Part shown: piece after piece, positions 27,259 to 37,517 of the stretch
Position numbering within the stretch: position 1 is the first letter of the stretch
Layout of the letters: every line of letters starts with the position of its first letter
Source of the DNA: Roseiarcus sp963820775
GTDB taxonomy: Bacteria; Pseudomonadota; Alphaproteobacteria; Rhizobiales; Beijerinckiaceae
Reading direction: 5' to 3'
Assembly: GCA_963820775.1 (NCBI GenBank)
Contig: CAWGBF010000003.1
Location: forward strand, 62,001 to 126,000
Length of the DNA stretch: 64,000 bases
Notes under the pieces: model-generated
Database searches by the model: none
What the model saw: the letters and a program-made list of their open reading frames with translations, nothing else
Told to the model about the DNA's origin: nothing
Made by a program: the position numbers and the translations under genes

Positions 27259-27984
27259 GTGGCGGATCAGCATACTGTCAGAGCCTACGACAAGGACCTC
27301 GACCTGCTCGAGCGGCGGATCGCCGAGATGGGCGGCATCGCCGAGAAGATGGTGATCGAGGCGGTGGACGCGCTCGCCTCCGCCGACACCGCGCTTGCGC
27401 AACAGGTGGTGGAGACCGATCCGCGGCTCGACCTCTTGCAGCGCGAGATCGAGGAGCAGGCGATCATGACGATCGCGCGCCGGCAGCCGGTGGCGATCGA
27501 CCTGCGCGAGATCATCGGCGCCATCCGGGTCGCGGGCGACCTCGAGCGGGTGGGGGATCTGGCCAAGAACATCGCCAGGCGCTCGGTCAAGATCGGCGTC
27601 GAATTGCGGGTGCCGCGCGCCATCGTCGGCATCAAGCACATGAACGATTTCGCCACCGAACTGATGAAGGACGTGCTCGACGCCTACGCCCAGCGCGACG
27701 TCGAGCGGGCGCTCGACGTGTGGGAGCGGGACGTCGATCTCGACGCGCTGGAAGATTCGGTGTTCCGCGATCTCCTGACGCATATGATGGAGGATCCGCG
27801 CAACATCACCTTCTCCGCCCATCTTCTGTTTTGCTCGAAGAACATCGAGCGGATCGGCGATCACGCCACCAACATCGCCGAAACCGTGGTCTATCTGGTG
27901 ACCGGTTCGACTCTGCCGATCGAGCGGCCGCACGGCCGGCAAGGGACGGACATCGAGGCCGACGCTCAAGGGGAGCTCAGATGA
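27259..27984 (+). CDS. phoU: Phosphate signalling protein PhoU
   Basis: 241 residues from GTG 27259, with GGGAGG upstream. The two PhoU half-domains each carry the metal-binding E/D-x-x-x-D pattern: AGDLERVGDLAKNIARRS in the first, SKNIERIGDHATNIAE in the second. PhoU links the Pst transporter to the PhoR kinase and represses the Pho response when phosphate is plentiful. It overlaps phoB by ATGA. Confidence 0.95.
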   Translation: MADQHTVRAYDKDLDLLERRIAEMGGIAEKMVIEAVDALASADTALAQQVVETDPRLDLLQREIEEQAIMTIARRQPVAIDLREIIGAIRVAGDLERVGDLAKNIARRSVKIGVELRVPRAIVGIKHMNDFATELMKDVLDAYAQRDVERALDVWERDVDLDALEDSVFRDLLTHMMEDPRNITFSAHLLFCSKNIERIGDHATNIAETVVYLVTGSTLPIERPHGRQGTDIEADAQGELR

Positions 27985-28726
27985 ACCAGGCGCGCAAGGA
28001 CATGCGTCCTGGGGCCGGGGCCGCGTCCGCGCCGCGCATTCTGATCGTCGAGGACGAATCGGATCTGTCCTTGCTGCTCGGCTACAACCTCGAGGCGGAA
28101 GGGTACGTGGTCGAGAACGTGGAGCGCGGCGACGAGGCCGAGTTGCGCCTCGCCGAAAACGCGCCTGACCTCGTGATCCTCGACTGGATGCTGCCCGGCG
28201 TCTCGGGCCTCGAAATCTGCCGGCGCTTGCGGGCGCGCGAATCGACCCGCACGCTTCCGGTGATCATGGTCACCGCGCGAGGCGAAGAGGCTGAACGCGT
28301 GCGCGGGCTTTCGGTCGGCGCCGACGATTATGTGGTCAAGCCCTTTTCGGTGCCCGAACTGATGGCGCGGGTGCGCGCGCTTGCTGCAGACGCAGCCGGC
28401 CCGAGCGGATCGCCGAGCGTCTCAACGCCGGCGATCTCGATCTCGACCGGGAGACGCGGCGGGTGCGGCGCGGCATGCGCGACATCCACCTTGGTCCGAC
28501 CGAGTTCCGGCTGCTCGAATATTTACTGGAAAAGCCGGGCCGGGTGTTCTCGCGCGCGCAACTTCTGGACGGGGTGTGGGGCCAGGCGGCGGAGATCGAC
28601 GAACGCACGGTCGACGTCCATGTCGGGCGCCTGCGCAAGGCCTTGTCGCGCGGCCGCGAGCGCGACCCGATCCGAACCGTCCGCGGCACCGGCTACGCCT
28701 TCGACGAAACCTTCGGAAAGACGTGA
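27981..28726 (+). CDS. phoB: Phosphate regulon response regulator PhoB (frameshifted linker)
   Basis: An OmpR/PhoB-type regulator. The receiver domain has ILIVEDESDL, the phospho-acceptor Asp in LVILDWMLPGVSG, and the Lys in VVKPFSVPEL. The winged-helix domain, IHLGPTEFRLLEYLLEKPG to RTVRGTGYAFDE, is in another frame. The switch is in the interdomain linker near 28383-28395, where the sequence should read along the lines of VRALLRRSRPERIAERL. Start overlaps the phoU stop. It should bind the PHO box at 23345. No phoR kinase gene lies in this cluster. Confidence 0.9.
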
Positions 28727-28892
28727 GCTTGCGCCTCAGGACAGGCGCCGAACGCATTCGCCCCCTCGCCAAGCCTGCTCCGGGCTTCCGCCAAATCGCC
28801 AAGAAGGCAGGCGAAGTTGAGGACGCGCGGCGCCTCGCACCGCGTCGTCCGGATTGACACCCGCCGCGAACCATGCCCTCCACCCCGGTCTC

Positions 28893-31513
28893 ATGGTCAA
28901 AACGGATAGCGCCCCAATCATTGCCGCAATTGCGCGGGTCGTGCGCCTGTCGACCCGACATGCGTGGGTCGTCATCGCCGCCTTTCTCGTCGCGGCGATT
29001 CTCGCCGGCGCCTACGTCTCTCGCCACATCGCAATCAACACCGACAGCGGCAAGCTTCTGTCGAGCTCGCTGCCTTGGCGCCAGCAAGAGATCAAGCTCA
29101 ATGAGCTGTTCCCGCAGCGGACCGACCTGATCGTCGCGGTCATCGACGCGACGACGCCGGAAGCAGCCGATGAGGCCGCGGACGCGCTGGCCCAGGCGCT
29201 GGCGCCTCAGACCAATGTGATCCGAAACATCAGCCGGCCGGACGGCGGTGAATTCTTCGCCCGCGACGGCGTCCTGTTCCTCAGCGTCGACGACCTGCGT
29301 AAAAACATGGACCAGTTGATCAAGGCGGAGCCTTTCCTAGGCACGCTCGCCCTCGATCCGACGTTGCGCGGGATTCTCGGCGCAATCTCGCAGTCGCTCG
29401 AAGGCGTTCGGCTCAAAAAAACGACGCTTGAAGACATCAAGCCGGCAGTCGCCGCCATCGTTGACGCCTTGGATCAGGTCGAGCAGGGCAAGCATCCGGC
29501 CTTCTCCTGGCGCAAACTGCTCTCCGGGAAAGCGCCGGAGCCCTCGGATCTCCGGCGGTTCGTCAACATCCAGGCCGTCCTCAATTACGGCGATCTGCAG
29601 CCCGGAGGCGATGCGACAAAGGCCGTCCGGGCGGCGATCGCCAAGCTCGGCCTGACGCCGGACAGGGGCGTCACGGTGCGCCTCACCGGCTCGGTGCCCC
29701 TGGCGGACGAGGAATTCGCCACCATCGCGGACGGCGCCGCGTTCAACGGCGTGGTGACCATCGTCGTCGTTCTCCTCATCCTGTGGCTGGCCCTCAGGCA
29801 GACCCGGATCATTTTCGCCGTCCTGGTCAATCTCGCGGTCGGCTTGAGTTTCACCGCCGCCGCCGGCTTAGCGATGGTCGGAGCGCTGAACCTCATCTCC
29901 GTCGCCTTCGCCGTGCTTTTCATCGGCCTTGGCGTCGATTTCGGCATCCAGTTCAGCGTTCGATACCGCGCCGAGCGGTTCGCGGACCGCGATCTCCTCG
30001 AGGCTCTCGAAACGACCGGCCTCGGCGTCGCGCGCCCGCTTTTGCTTGCGGCGGCCTCGATCGCGGCCGCTTTCTACTCGTTCCTGCCGACCGCCTATGT
30101 CGGTCTGTCCGAGCTCGGACTGATCGCCGGAACCGGCATGATCATCGCGTTCATAACCACCGTCACCCTGCTTCCAGCGCTGCTTGCCGTTCTCAAGCCG
30201 GCCGGCGAGGCGGCGCCGGTCGGTTGGGCTTGGCTTGCGCCGCTCGACCATTTTCTCGATCACGCAGCGCAACTGGGTGGTCGGCCTCACCCTGGCCGCC
30301 GTCGTCCTTGGCCTGCCGCTTCTCCGCGGCTTAAGCTTCGATTTCAACCCGCTCAACCTGCGCTCAAGGCATGTCGAGTCGGTCTCGACCCTGCTCGATC
30401 TCATGCGCGATCCGGACACGAGCCCCAACACCATCGATATCCTGGAGCCCAATCTCGCCAGCGCCTCCGCGATGGCGGATAAGCTGAAGCAAGCTGCCGG
30501 AGGTCGCCAAAGTCCGGACACTGGAAAGCTTCGTGCCCAAGGATCAGGACGAGAAGCTCGCGATCATCGACGACGCCAGCTTCTTCTTCGCTAATACGCT
30601 CAATCCCGATCCCATCGACCCCGCGCCCACTCCGGCTCAAACGCTGGAGGCGATCAACAAGACGGCGGCCGATCTCTCGACCACCGTCGGCAGCCTGGAC
30701 ACCCCGGCCGCCGCGCAGGCGCGTCGCCTGGCGAGCGCGCTGACGGCTTTGGCGAAGGCGCCGCCTGCGACCAGAGAGGAGGCGGAGCGCGTGCTGGTTA
30801 CGCCGCTCATGACGATGCTTCACCAGGTGCGTGAGCTCCTCACCGCCGAGCACGTGACGATCGACACCCTCCCGCCCTCGCTCAAAAGCGCCTGGGTCGC
30901 GCCGGACGGCGAGGTGAGGATCGAGGCGAGGCCGAGCGGGGACGGCAATGACAACGCCGTCCTGCATCGGTTCGTCGACGCCGTGCGCAAGGTCGCGCCT
31001 CAGGCGAGCGGCGCGCCGGTCTTCATCGTCGAGGCGGCGGCGACCATCGTCAAAGCGTTTCTTCAGGCCGCCGTCTGGTCGCTGTTGTCGATCGCGCTGA
31101 TCCTGTTCGTGGCGCTGAGGCGCTGGCAGGACGTCGCGCTGACGCTCGTGCCTTTGCTGGTCGCCATTATCGTCACGCTCGAAATCTGCGTGGCGATCGG
31201 GCTCAAGCTGAATTTCGCCAACATCATCGCGCTGCCGCTTTTGCTCGGCGTGGGCGTCGCGTTCAAGATCTACTACGTCATGGCGTGGCGGGCGGGAGAG
31301 CATAATTTTTTGCAGTCGAGCCTGACGCGGGCGGTTTTCTTCAGCGCCTGCACGACCGCCACCGCCTTCGGCAGCCTGTGGTTTTCGCACCATCCGGGCA
31401 CCTCGAGCATGGGCAAATTGATGGCGCTGTCGCTCGTTACGACGCTCTCGGCCGCGGTGCTGTTTCAGCCCGCTCTGCTGGCGACGCAGAGCAAATCCCA
31501 TCACGACGAGTGA
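28893..31513 (+). CDS. hpnN: Hopanoid-type RND/MMPL transporter HpnN (two frame changes)
   Basis: A long RND-family membrane protein, about 870 residues when its three frames are joined. Part one (28893 to about 30260) has the first helix, the periplasmic domain with FARDGVLFLSVDDLRKNM, and the first helix bundle with GLGVDFGIQFSVRYRAER. Part two continues RNWVVGLTLAAVVLGLPLL; part three (from about 30494) has KLPEVAKVRTLESFVPKDQD and the second bundle, ending LFQPALLATQ. HpnN moves hopanoids to the outer membrane. The ATG at 28893 begins MVKTDSAPIIAAI. mlaA and two lipid genes follow, which supports an envelope-lipid role. Confidence 0.82.
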
Positions 31514-31639
31514 TTAGCGCCCTCAGCCACAAATGGACGGCACTGTGGCAAAAGGGTGATAGTCGCCGGTGAGCGCGCTCTGCTAGCTTGACGTCGGGGC
31601 TGGGGTCTGATTTCTCAGAACCGGAGCACGAGGTCCGAA

Positions 31640-31660
31640 GCAAGTCCTTGGCGGACTTGC
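31640..31660 (+). repeat. Perfect 8-bp inverted repeat between hpnN and mlaA
   Basis: GCAAGTCC-TTGGC-GGACTTGC forms a stem of eight pairs with a five-base loop, about 50 bases before mlaA. There is no T-run after it, so it is not an ordinary terminator; it could be an operator or an mRNA leader hairpin. Confidence 0.5.
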
Positions 31661-31708
31661 GGGGAAACTTTCCGCGTCGCGCGGAACTTCGAAAGGAATC
31701 TTCAACGC

Positions 31709-32511
31709 ATGCACGGCGTTGAACGCTGGATTGGACGGCTGAGCGCTTTGGGCCTGGCGGGGCTCGTCAGCGCTTGCGCGGGCGTGCCCCATGACGCGTC
31801 GCTGCCGATCGACGATCCCAACGAGCAGTTTAACCGCGGCGTTCTGCGCGTGAACCAGGTCGTGCTCGACCCGCCCGGCGACGGTGGTCAAATCGGTGCC
31901 AGGGGTGATTCGGGACCGGTTCCAGGATTTGGATGCGAACCTGAAAGAGCCGCGCGTCCTCGCCAATAACATCCTTGCAGGGACGCTTGAACGCTGCGGG
32001 TATCACGCTTGGCCGCATCATCTTCAACACCACTTTCGGACTCGGCGGCCTGTTCGACGTCGCCTCGCAAGGCGGATTGCCGCAGCAGACCGGCGATTTC
32101 GGCCAGACCATGTTCGTCTGGGGCGTCCCCGCGGGCACCTACGTGGTGGCCCCCTATTTCGGTCCGTCGACGCAACGCGATTCTGTGGGCGGCGTGGTCG
32201 ATTCGGTCGGCGATCCCGTCGGGTGGGTTTTGGGCGGGATCATCATTGGATGGCCGTGGTCAGTCGGGACGGGCGCCCTGGGCGCCGTCGCCCATCTCGC
32301 CCAGTGGAAGCAAGCCGAGAGTTCGTCTGTCGACTTCTACAGTTTCTTGCGCTCGAGCTTCTATCAGACGCGCCGGGCGCAATTGCGTGAGGCGCAAGGC
32401 CTGCCGCCGGAGATCGAATCGCCGGCCACGCCAGGCCCGGTCATCGGGTCGCCGGCGACGGCAGGCCCGGGCGGAGGATCGCCGGCTTACACAATCCCGC
32501 CGCCTCAGTAG
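31709..32511 (+). CDS. mlaA: MlaA/VacJ family outer-membrane lipoprotein (frameshifted)
   Basis: A lipoprotein that removes phospholipids from the outer leaflet in the Mla pathway. The N-terminus has the lipobox LVSACAG and DPNEQFNRGVLRVNQVV. The middle, VVKSVPGVIRDRFQDLDANL then EPRVLANNIL, is in a second frame from about 31872. The rest, LNAAGITLGRIIFNTTFGLGG, QTGDFGQTMFVWGV and YVVAPYFGPSTQRDSVG, is in a third frame from 31975. About ten residues seem to be missing at the first break compared with homologues. The end is a Pro/Ala/Gly-rich tail. Next to hpnN and a flippase gene. Confidence 0.82.
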
Positions 32512-32515
32512 ATCC

Positions 32516-33439
32516 TTACGAAGAGGGCGAGCTCGCCTTGCCTTCCCGGCGAGAGAGCAAACGGCGGCCTTCCACCCATTGCCAGGCCGCGAGCCCCGGC
32601 AGGCCCAACGCCAGCTCGCGAACGCGTTTGGTGAGAGAAACCGCGAGCGCCAGGTCCGCAGGCAGTCCGAGCAGCGCCCCGAACAAGACCATGCCCCCCT
32701 CTTGCGCGCCCAAGGCTCCCGGCACCATGAACGCCGCGCCGCGAACGCCGGTGCTGAGGCTCTCCAGGATAAACGAATCGATCAGGCTCAAGGGATTGCC
32801 GAGGACGCGCGTCGCCATCCAGACCTCGCCCGTGCCGACCGCCCATCCGACGAGCCGCAGCAGGCCGGAATAAGACAAGGCGGAACGGCGGCGATAGGTC
32901 GCGACGATCGCTTCGTCGATCGTCTCCGCGCGACCGGTGAAGCCCGACATCCAGCTTTTCGGCGCCAGCCGGTGAGCCCATCCGATCAATACGGCGAACA
33001 TGCTGTTGTGTTGGATCCGGACGAAGAGTCCGATCGCCGCGGCGAATGCGGCGACGCCGATCAAGAGTCCCGAGGCGACCGCGGCCGCGTCGTGGGTCCT
33101 GCCGGCTTCGAGCAGCCCCACGCCGACGAGGACAAAGACAAGCTGGGTCGCCGCGCCGACGGTAATATCGACCACCATGCTGGCGGTGGCTTGAGCGCCC
33201 GAAACGCCGCGCTGATGCGCGAGCCGCGCGCCGATCACGTCGCCGCCGACGCCGGCGACCGGCAACAATGTGCTGACGGATTCGCGGATCCAGCGCATCC
33301 AGAGAAAGCTAAGGCGCCCCGGCCGGTTCGCAGCCGGAAACAGCTCCCGCCAGGAGGCGGAGTCAAAATACAACGGCAGGAGATGATAGAGGGTGATCGG
33401 CACGAGCCACCAGCCAAGCGCCAGCATGGCGGAAGCCAC
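32516..33439 (-). CDS. Lysylphosphatidylglycerol synthase-type flippase (HpnL-like)
   Basis: 307 residues with about seven membrane helices, of the LPG synthase TM region / UPF0104 family. The start WWLVPITLYHLLPLYFDSAS, the SVSTLLPVAGVGGDVIGARL stretch and GVRGAAFMVPGALGAQEGG are family marks; TIGR-type HpnL members look like this. The annotated GTG is internal: the same frame continues upstream as a further helix (SLIVAAFLGFLLVVFLIIHS) but without a start codon, so the true N-terminus is uncertain and may hide another base error. It probably flips a lipid or polyprenol. Convergent with mlaA, with only four bases between the stops. Confidence 0.72.
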   Translation of the reverse strand: MASAMLALGWWLVPITLYHLLPLYFDSASWRELFPAANRPGRLSFLWMRWIRESVSTLLPVAGVGGDVIGARLAHQRGVSGAQATASMVVDITVGAATQLVFVLVGVGLLEAGRTHDAAAVASGLLIGVAAFAAAIGLFVRIQHNSMFAVLIGWAHRLAPKSWMSGFTGRAETIDEAIVATYRRRSALSYSGLLRLVGWAVGTGEVWMATRVLGNPLSLIDSFILESLSTGVRGAAFMVPGALGAQEGGMVLFGALLGLPADLALAVSLTKRVRELALGLPGLAAWQWVEGRRLLSRREGKASSPSS

Positions 33440-33652
33440 CTCGGCCGCGCCGCTGTGGATGATCAGAAAGACAACGAGCAGAAAGCCAAGAAACGCGGCG
33501 ACGATGAGCGAGGCTGAAATGGCTGGGGTCCCCCGTCCGGGCGCGGTTCGCGCCGAAGACTGCGCGGGACTACGATCGCCGCGCGGGATCGTCTATCAGC
33601 AATCGTCGCCGAGGTGGAGTGCCAGGCGTCGCCCAGAGGACTTCCTAAGCAC

Positions 33653-34907
33653 ATGCCTGACGTCGGTTTTGATCCTTCTTGCCCCTTCCGCGGCCTCACC
33701 GGGGACGGCGGACATGCCCAGCGGGCCGGATGGCGATCCGGTCATTCTGGGCCTGAGCCTCATCGAGCGCGCGGCGCTGGCGGCGCGGCGCGCCGGCTAT
33801 GGGCAGGTCTTTCTCCTCGGCGAAAAAGCCCCGGGAGCGCCCGGGGTCGCCGCCCTGGCCGATTGGCGCAGCCTCGCCGCCAACTTTCCCACTTCTCATG
33901 CGGCGCCGGTGGTCATCGCGCCCGCCGCCATCGTCGCCGAAACCGATTGGCTCGAACGGCTGGCTTCGACGCGGATCGAGCCGGCCGCCTGGGGGCGAAT
34001 CCCGAACCGGATCGTTATGCTCGCAGGCCCTTCGGCGTCGGATGTGCTGGACGAGCTGGATCGGGACGGCGGCGCGCGAAGCGTCGCTGACGTCGAGGCC
34101 CGGCTCGCGCGCCGGCTTGGCCCGCCGACGCCCATTTCGGCTGATATCGATCCGATGCTCGTTGAAACGCCCGCGGACGTCCGCGTTGCGGAGCGGCGGC
34201 TCATGGGGGCGCTGGTCAAGGACACTGATGGGTTCATGGCCCGCCATGTCGAGCGGCCGATTTCCTTGCAGATCTCGCGCCGCCTGGCGGGAACCGCGAT
34301 CACGCCCAATCAAATGAGCCTGGTCTCGATCGTGGTCGGCATCTGCGGCGGTCCGTTCTTCCTGTCCTCGCGCCCATTGATGCAAACGATCGGGGCGCTT
34401 CTGTTTCTCGCTCATTCGATCCTCGACGGCTGCGACGGCGAGCTGGCTCGGCTCAAATTTCAGCAATCGCGATGGGGCGGCGTTCTCGATTTCTGGGGCG
34501 ACAATGTCGTTCACACCGTCGTTTTCGGCTGTATGGGCGTCGGCTGGAGCTTGGCCGCGGGCTCCCCCTGGCCGCTTGCGCTCGGCGCCGCGGCCGTCCT
34601 CGGCACGTTGGGGTCTGCCGGATTCGTGTATTGGCGGCTGATGCGCGGCAAGGACGGCGGCGACACTTTGTTCACCTCGGTGTCGGATGCGCCCGAGCGG
34701 CCTCTGACGCGGCTCCTCGACTCAGCCTCGCGCCGCGATTTCATCTATCTCGTGATCCTGCTTGCGCTTTTTGGCCGATCGAGCTGGTTTCTGGCGCTGG
34801 CTGGGATCGGCGCGCCGATCTATTTTTTCCTCGTGCTTCTCGCGGCGCGGCCGCAGGGCTCCTTGGCGGGAGGCGGGTCGAGGGTGGCGCCGGGCGCAAA
34901 TCGGTGA
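33653..34907 (+). CDS. Nucleotidyltransferase-like plus CDP-alcohol phosphatidyltransferase fusion
   Basis: About 418 residues. The N-terminal 190 residues (LILLAPSAAS, ILGLSLIERAALAARRAGYG and a Walker-free alpha/beta pattern) look like a nucleotidyltransferase fold. The C-terminal half is a CDP-alcohol phosphatidyltransferase with the motif DGCDGELARLKFQQSRWGGVLDFWGDN (the D-G-x2-A-R-x8-G-x3-D-x3-D family motif in variant form), preceded by TPNQMSLVSIVVG and several membrane helices. The natural start is ATG 33653 after AGAGGA, one base out of frame with the rest; the first in-frame ATG is 33714. It may make a CDP-activated alcohol and use it for an inositol-phosphate-type lipid. Divergent from the flippase gene. 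Confidence 0.75.
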
Positions 34908-34976
34908 GGGCTCAGCCTAATTCCTCGGCCAGTGGACGCTGGCGCGCTAGAAACGGGGGGCGGCGACGAGGCAAAA

Positions 34977-36740
34977 ATGGCGCGCTTGCTTTCGGTTAAT
35001 GTTGGCCTTCCGCGCGACATCCCATGGCAGGGCAAGACGGTCCATACCGGAGTTTGGAAAACGCCGACGCCAGGCCGTCGAAGGGTGCGGCGGCTCAACA
35101 TCGACGGGGATGGCCAAGGCGATCTCGAAGGCCACGGCGGCGAGCATCGCGCAGTCTTTGTCTATCAGATCGATTCGTACCGCTATTGGCAAGCTCAGCT
35201 TGGCCGCAATGACTTTGTTTACGGCCAGTTCGGCGAGAATTTCACGGTCGACGGCTTGCCCGACACAGAGGTTTGCATCGGCGACCGTTATCGGATTGGA
35301 AGCGCGCTGTTCGAGCTGACGCAGCCGCGCGTCACCTGCTACCGGCTCGGCATCCGGATGAACGAGCCGCAAATGGCCGCGCTCGTCGTGGCGCATCACC
35401 GGCCGGGCTTCTATTTTCGCGTCCTTGAGGAGGGCGAGGTCGAAGCCGGCGATGAGATCGTGAAGGTCTTGGCCGGGCCTGAGCGCATGACCGTCGCCGA
35501 GATCGACGCGCTGCTGTATTTGCCCGGGCGCGACAAGAACGGGCTGGAACGGGCTTTGCGCATCCCGGCCTTGAGCGCCGGCTGGCGCTCCTCGCTCGAA
35601 ACCTTGCTCGAGCACGCACGCCAGGGCGGCTCGACGGCCGGCAATCCCGGGTTGGCGCCCCCGTCTGGGCCGCCGCCGGCATGGGCCGGGTTCCGGCCGC
35701 TGCGGGTCGCGGACAAGCGGCCCGAAAGCAGCAATGTGACCTCGCTCGTGCTCGAACCGAGCGATGGCCATCCGCTCGCTGCGGCGACGCCCGGGCAGTT
35801 TATCGTGCTGCGACTGAAGCCTGCGCCCGAGGCGCCCGCTCTGCTGCGCAGCTACTCGCTGTCCAGCGAACCGAGCGCCGAGCGCTGGCGGCTCGGCATC
35901 AAGCGGGAGCCGAACGGCGCGGCCGGGGCATATGTCGAGACTGAGCTCAAGGTCGGCGACATTATTGACGCCAGCGCGCCGCGCGGCAGTTTTACGCTGA
36001 AACAGGGCGATGGACCTGTGGTCCTGTTGAGCGCCGGCATTGGCGCCACTCCGGTCCTCGCCATGCTGCACGCGCTGGCCGCCGGCCGCTCGCGCAGACC
36101 CGTCTGGTGGGTTCATGGCGCCCGCAACGGCGCGGAACACGCGTTTGCCGCGGAAGCGCGGGCGCTTCTCAAATCGTTGCCCGGAGGTCACAGCCACATC
36201 CGTTACAGCGCGCCCGCCCCGGGAGACCGGCCGGCGGTCGATTTCGATGGCCTTGGGCGCTTGGACGTGCAGGCCCTCATGGAGCTCGGCGCGCCTCGAG
36301 AGGCGGATTTTTATCTATGTGGACCCGCCGCATTCATGAGCGGCCTGACAGCCGATCTCACCAGCTGGGGCGTTTCCGCCGAGCGGCTGCATAGCGAGAA
36401 TTTCGGCGCAGGCGCCGCGCTGACCCCCGGCGTCGCCGCCGCTCCGCCGCGGCCGCCGCATCCGCCAGACCGGCCCGCTGGGACAGGGCCGATGGTGTCT
36501 TTCGCCAGAAGCAATTTGGCCCTGCGCTGGGATTCGGCGTTTCAGAGCCTGCTCGAACTGGCCGAGGCCTGCGATGTGCCGGTGCGCTGGGCGTGTCGCA
36601 CCGGCGTCTGCCACAATTGCGAGACCGGGCTCATCGCCGGCGCGGTCGACTATCTCCCGGACCCGCTCTCGCCGCCTGAGAACGGCAATCTCCTGATTTG
36701 CTGCAGCCGGCCGCGCGCCGACATTGTGCTCGATCTGTAA
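34977..36740 (+). CDS. MOSC domain - FAD/NAD reductase - 2Fe-2S ferredoxin fusion
   Basis: 587 residues. Residues 1 to about 165 are a YiiM-like MOSC domain (DLEGHGGEHRAVFVYQIDSYRYW and RVTCYRLGIR with its conserved Cys), which binds a molybdenum cofactor or carries sulfur. About 240-480 is a ferredoxin-NADP+ reductase module: FAD site LRSYSLSSEPS, NAD site LLSAGIGATPVLAM and DFYLCGPAAFM. The end is a plant-type 2Fe-2S domain, CRTGVCHNCETG then LLICCSRP, giving CX4CX2C plus a distal Cys. Together it would pass electrons from NAD(P)H through FAD and FeS to the MOSC-bound centre, resembling reductase partners of N-hydroxylated-base reducing systems. Start ATG after GACGAGG. Confidence 0.85.
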   Translation: MARLLSVNVGLPRDIPWQGKTVHTGVWKTPTPGRRRVRRLNIDGDGQGDLEGHGGEHRAVFVYQIDSYRYWQAQLGRNDFVYGQFGENFTVDGLPDTEVCIGDRYRIGSALFELTQPRVTCYRLGIRMNEPQMAALVVAHHRPGFYFRVLEEGEVEAGDEIVKVLAGPERMTVAEIDALLYLPGRDKNGLERALRIPALSAGWRSSLETLLEHARQGGSTAGNPGLAPPSGPPPAWAGFRPLRVADKRPESSNVTSLVLEPSDGHPLAAATPGQFIVLRLKPAPEAPALLRSYSLSSEPSAERWRLGIKREPNGAAGAYVETELKVGDIIDASAPRGSFTLKQGDGPVVLLSAGIGATPVLAMLHALAAGRSRRPVWWVHGARNGAEHAFAAEARALLKSLPGGHSHIRYSAPAPGDRPAVDFDGLGRLDVQALMELGAPREADFYLCGPAAFMSGLTADLTSWGVSAERLHSENFGAGAALTPGVAAAPPRPPHPPDRPAGTGPMVSFARSNLALRWDSAFQSLLELAEACDVPVRWACRTGVCHNCETGLIAGAVDYLPDPLSPPENGNLLICCSRPRADIVLDL

Positions 36741-36806
36741 CGTCGGCGCGAAAGTTCCAATTTCTTGGCGCGATATATATTGACCGCATGTATTGACCGC
36801 GCAGCC

Positions 36807-37028
36807 TCAGCTTGCCGTCCCGCGCATGCCCACGCCGAGGAATTCGACGTTCACTTTCGGCTCGGTCCGCTCGATGAGGATATCATACCAATATAATGCG
36901 TTTATCTTGATCGGCTCGGAGTGAAAGAAACAGGCCATATTATCCGGCCCGCAAATCAGGAGATTGCCCTCCCCCAGCGGCTCGAGCGGCTCGCGGCGAT
37001 AGTCGACTACGGCGGCGAACTCGGCCAC
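36807..37028 (-). pseudogene. Possible ferredoxin-tail remnant (73 codons)
   Basis: The frame begins VVDYRREPLEPLGEGNLLIC, strikingly like the C-terminal end of the neighbouring fusion protein (VDYLPDPLSPPENGNLLICC), the region holding the last Cys of a 2Fe-2S domain. After that it diverges into an unrelated acidic/aromatic sequence (HSEPIKINALYWYDILIER). It has only that one of the four expected cysteines in place. It could be a relic of a related domain on the opposite strand or a small real protein; I lean to relic. Confidence 0.35.
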
Positions 37029-37517
37029 ATGCTACGCTGGCAGGCTTAAAGCGGCGCGGCCAGGTGGCTAAGGGTTGATTTGACCCGTTCGCCACACCGT
37101 CGAGCCGATGGCCGCTCTTTAGCGCGCACTGGACGGCGGGAGTCGACGTGACGCGGACATACGCGGATTGCGCTCAGGGGCCCATCAAGCTCGCCTCAAT
37201 TCTTGGCGGCGTAAGGCGCCATGGCGAGATCGAGAACGTCAACCACGCGTTCTAGCCGGACGCGCGGTCGTGGGCGTCGAATTCGCCGTCGCCCTTCAGG
37301 TTCACATAGCCCTGCATGCCGTCGACGGCGAACAAATATCGCTCCTAGATTTCTGTCAGCGAAGCGTCGTGATTCGTTGAATCTTCGCCCCGGGGACACC
37401 CGCCAGCGGTTCCACAGGCCCGAACGTGAGAAGGGGCTCAGGCGAACCATGCCGGCGTCTTGCGAAGGGTCGGACGGCCAGGCATGGACCTTACGCGCTT
37501 GGTGCGGCGCACCTGCT
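37029..37517. other. Mostly non-coding, with a frameshifted fragment
   Basis: On the minus strand two frames read naturally in succession: YLFAVDGMQGYVNLKGDGEF then AHD, and, after a frame change near 37250, ERVVDVLDLAMAPYAAKN with a stop at 37196. It looks like the C-terminal end of a lost gene of unknown family. The rest of the stretch shows nothing supported. Confidence 0.3.

Noticed and set aside
32009..33517. 502-codon plus-strand frame across mlaA and the flippase
   Set aside because: It is out of frame with mlaA and antisense to the flippase; the residues are low-complexity Arg/Ser/Pro.
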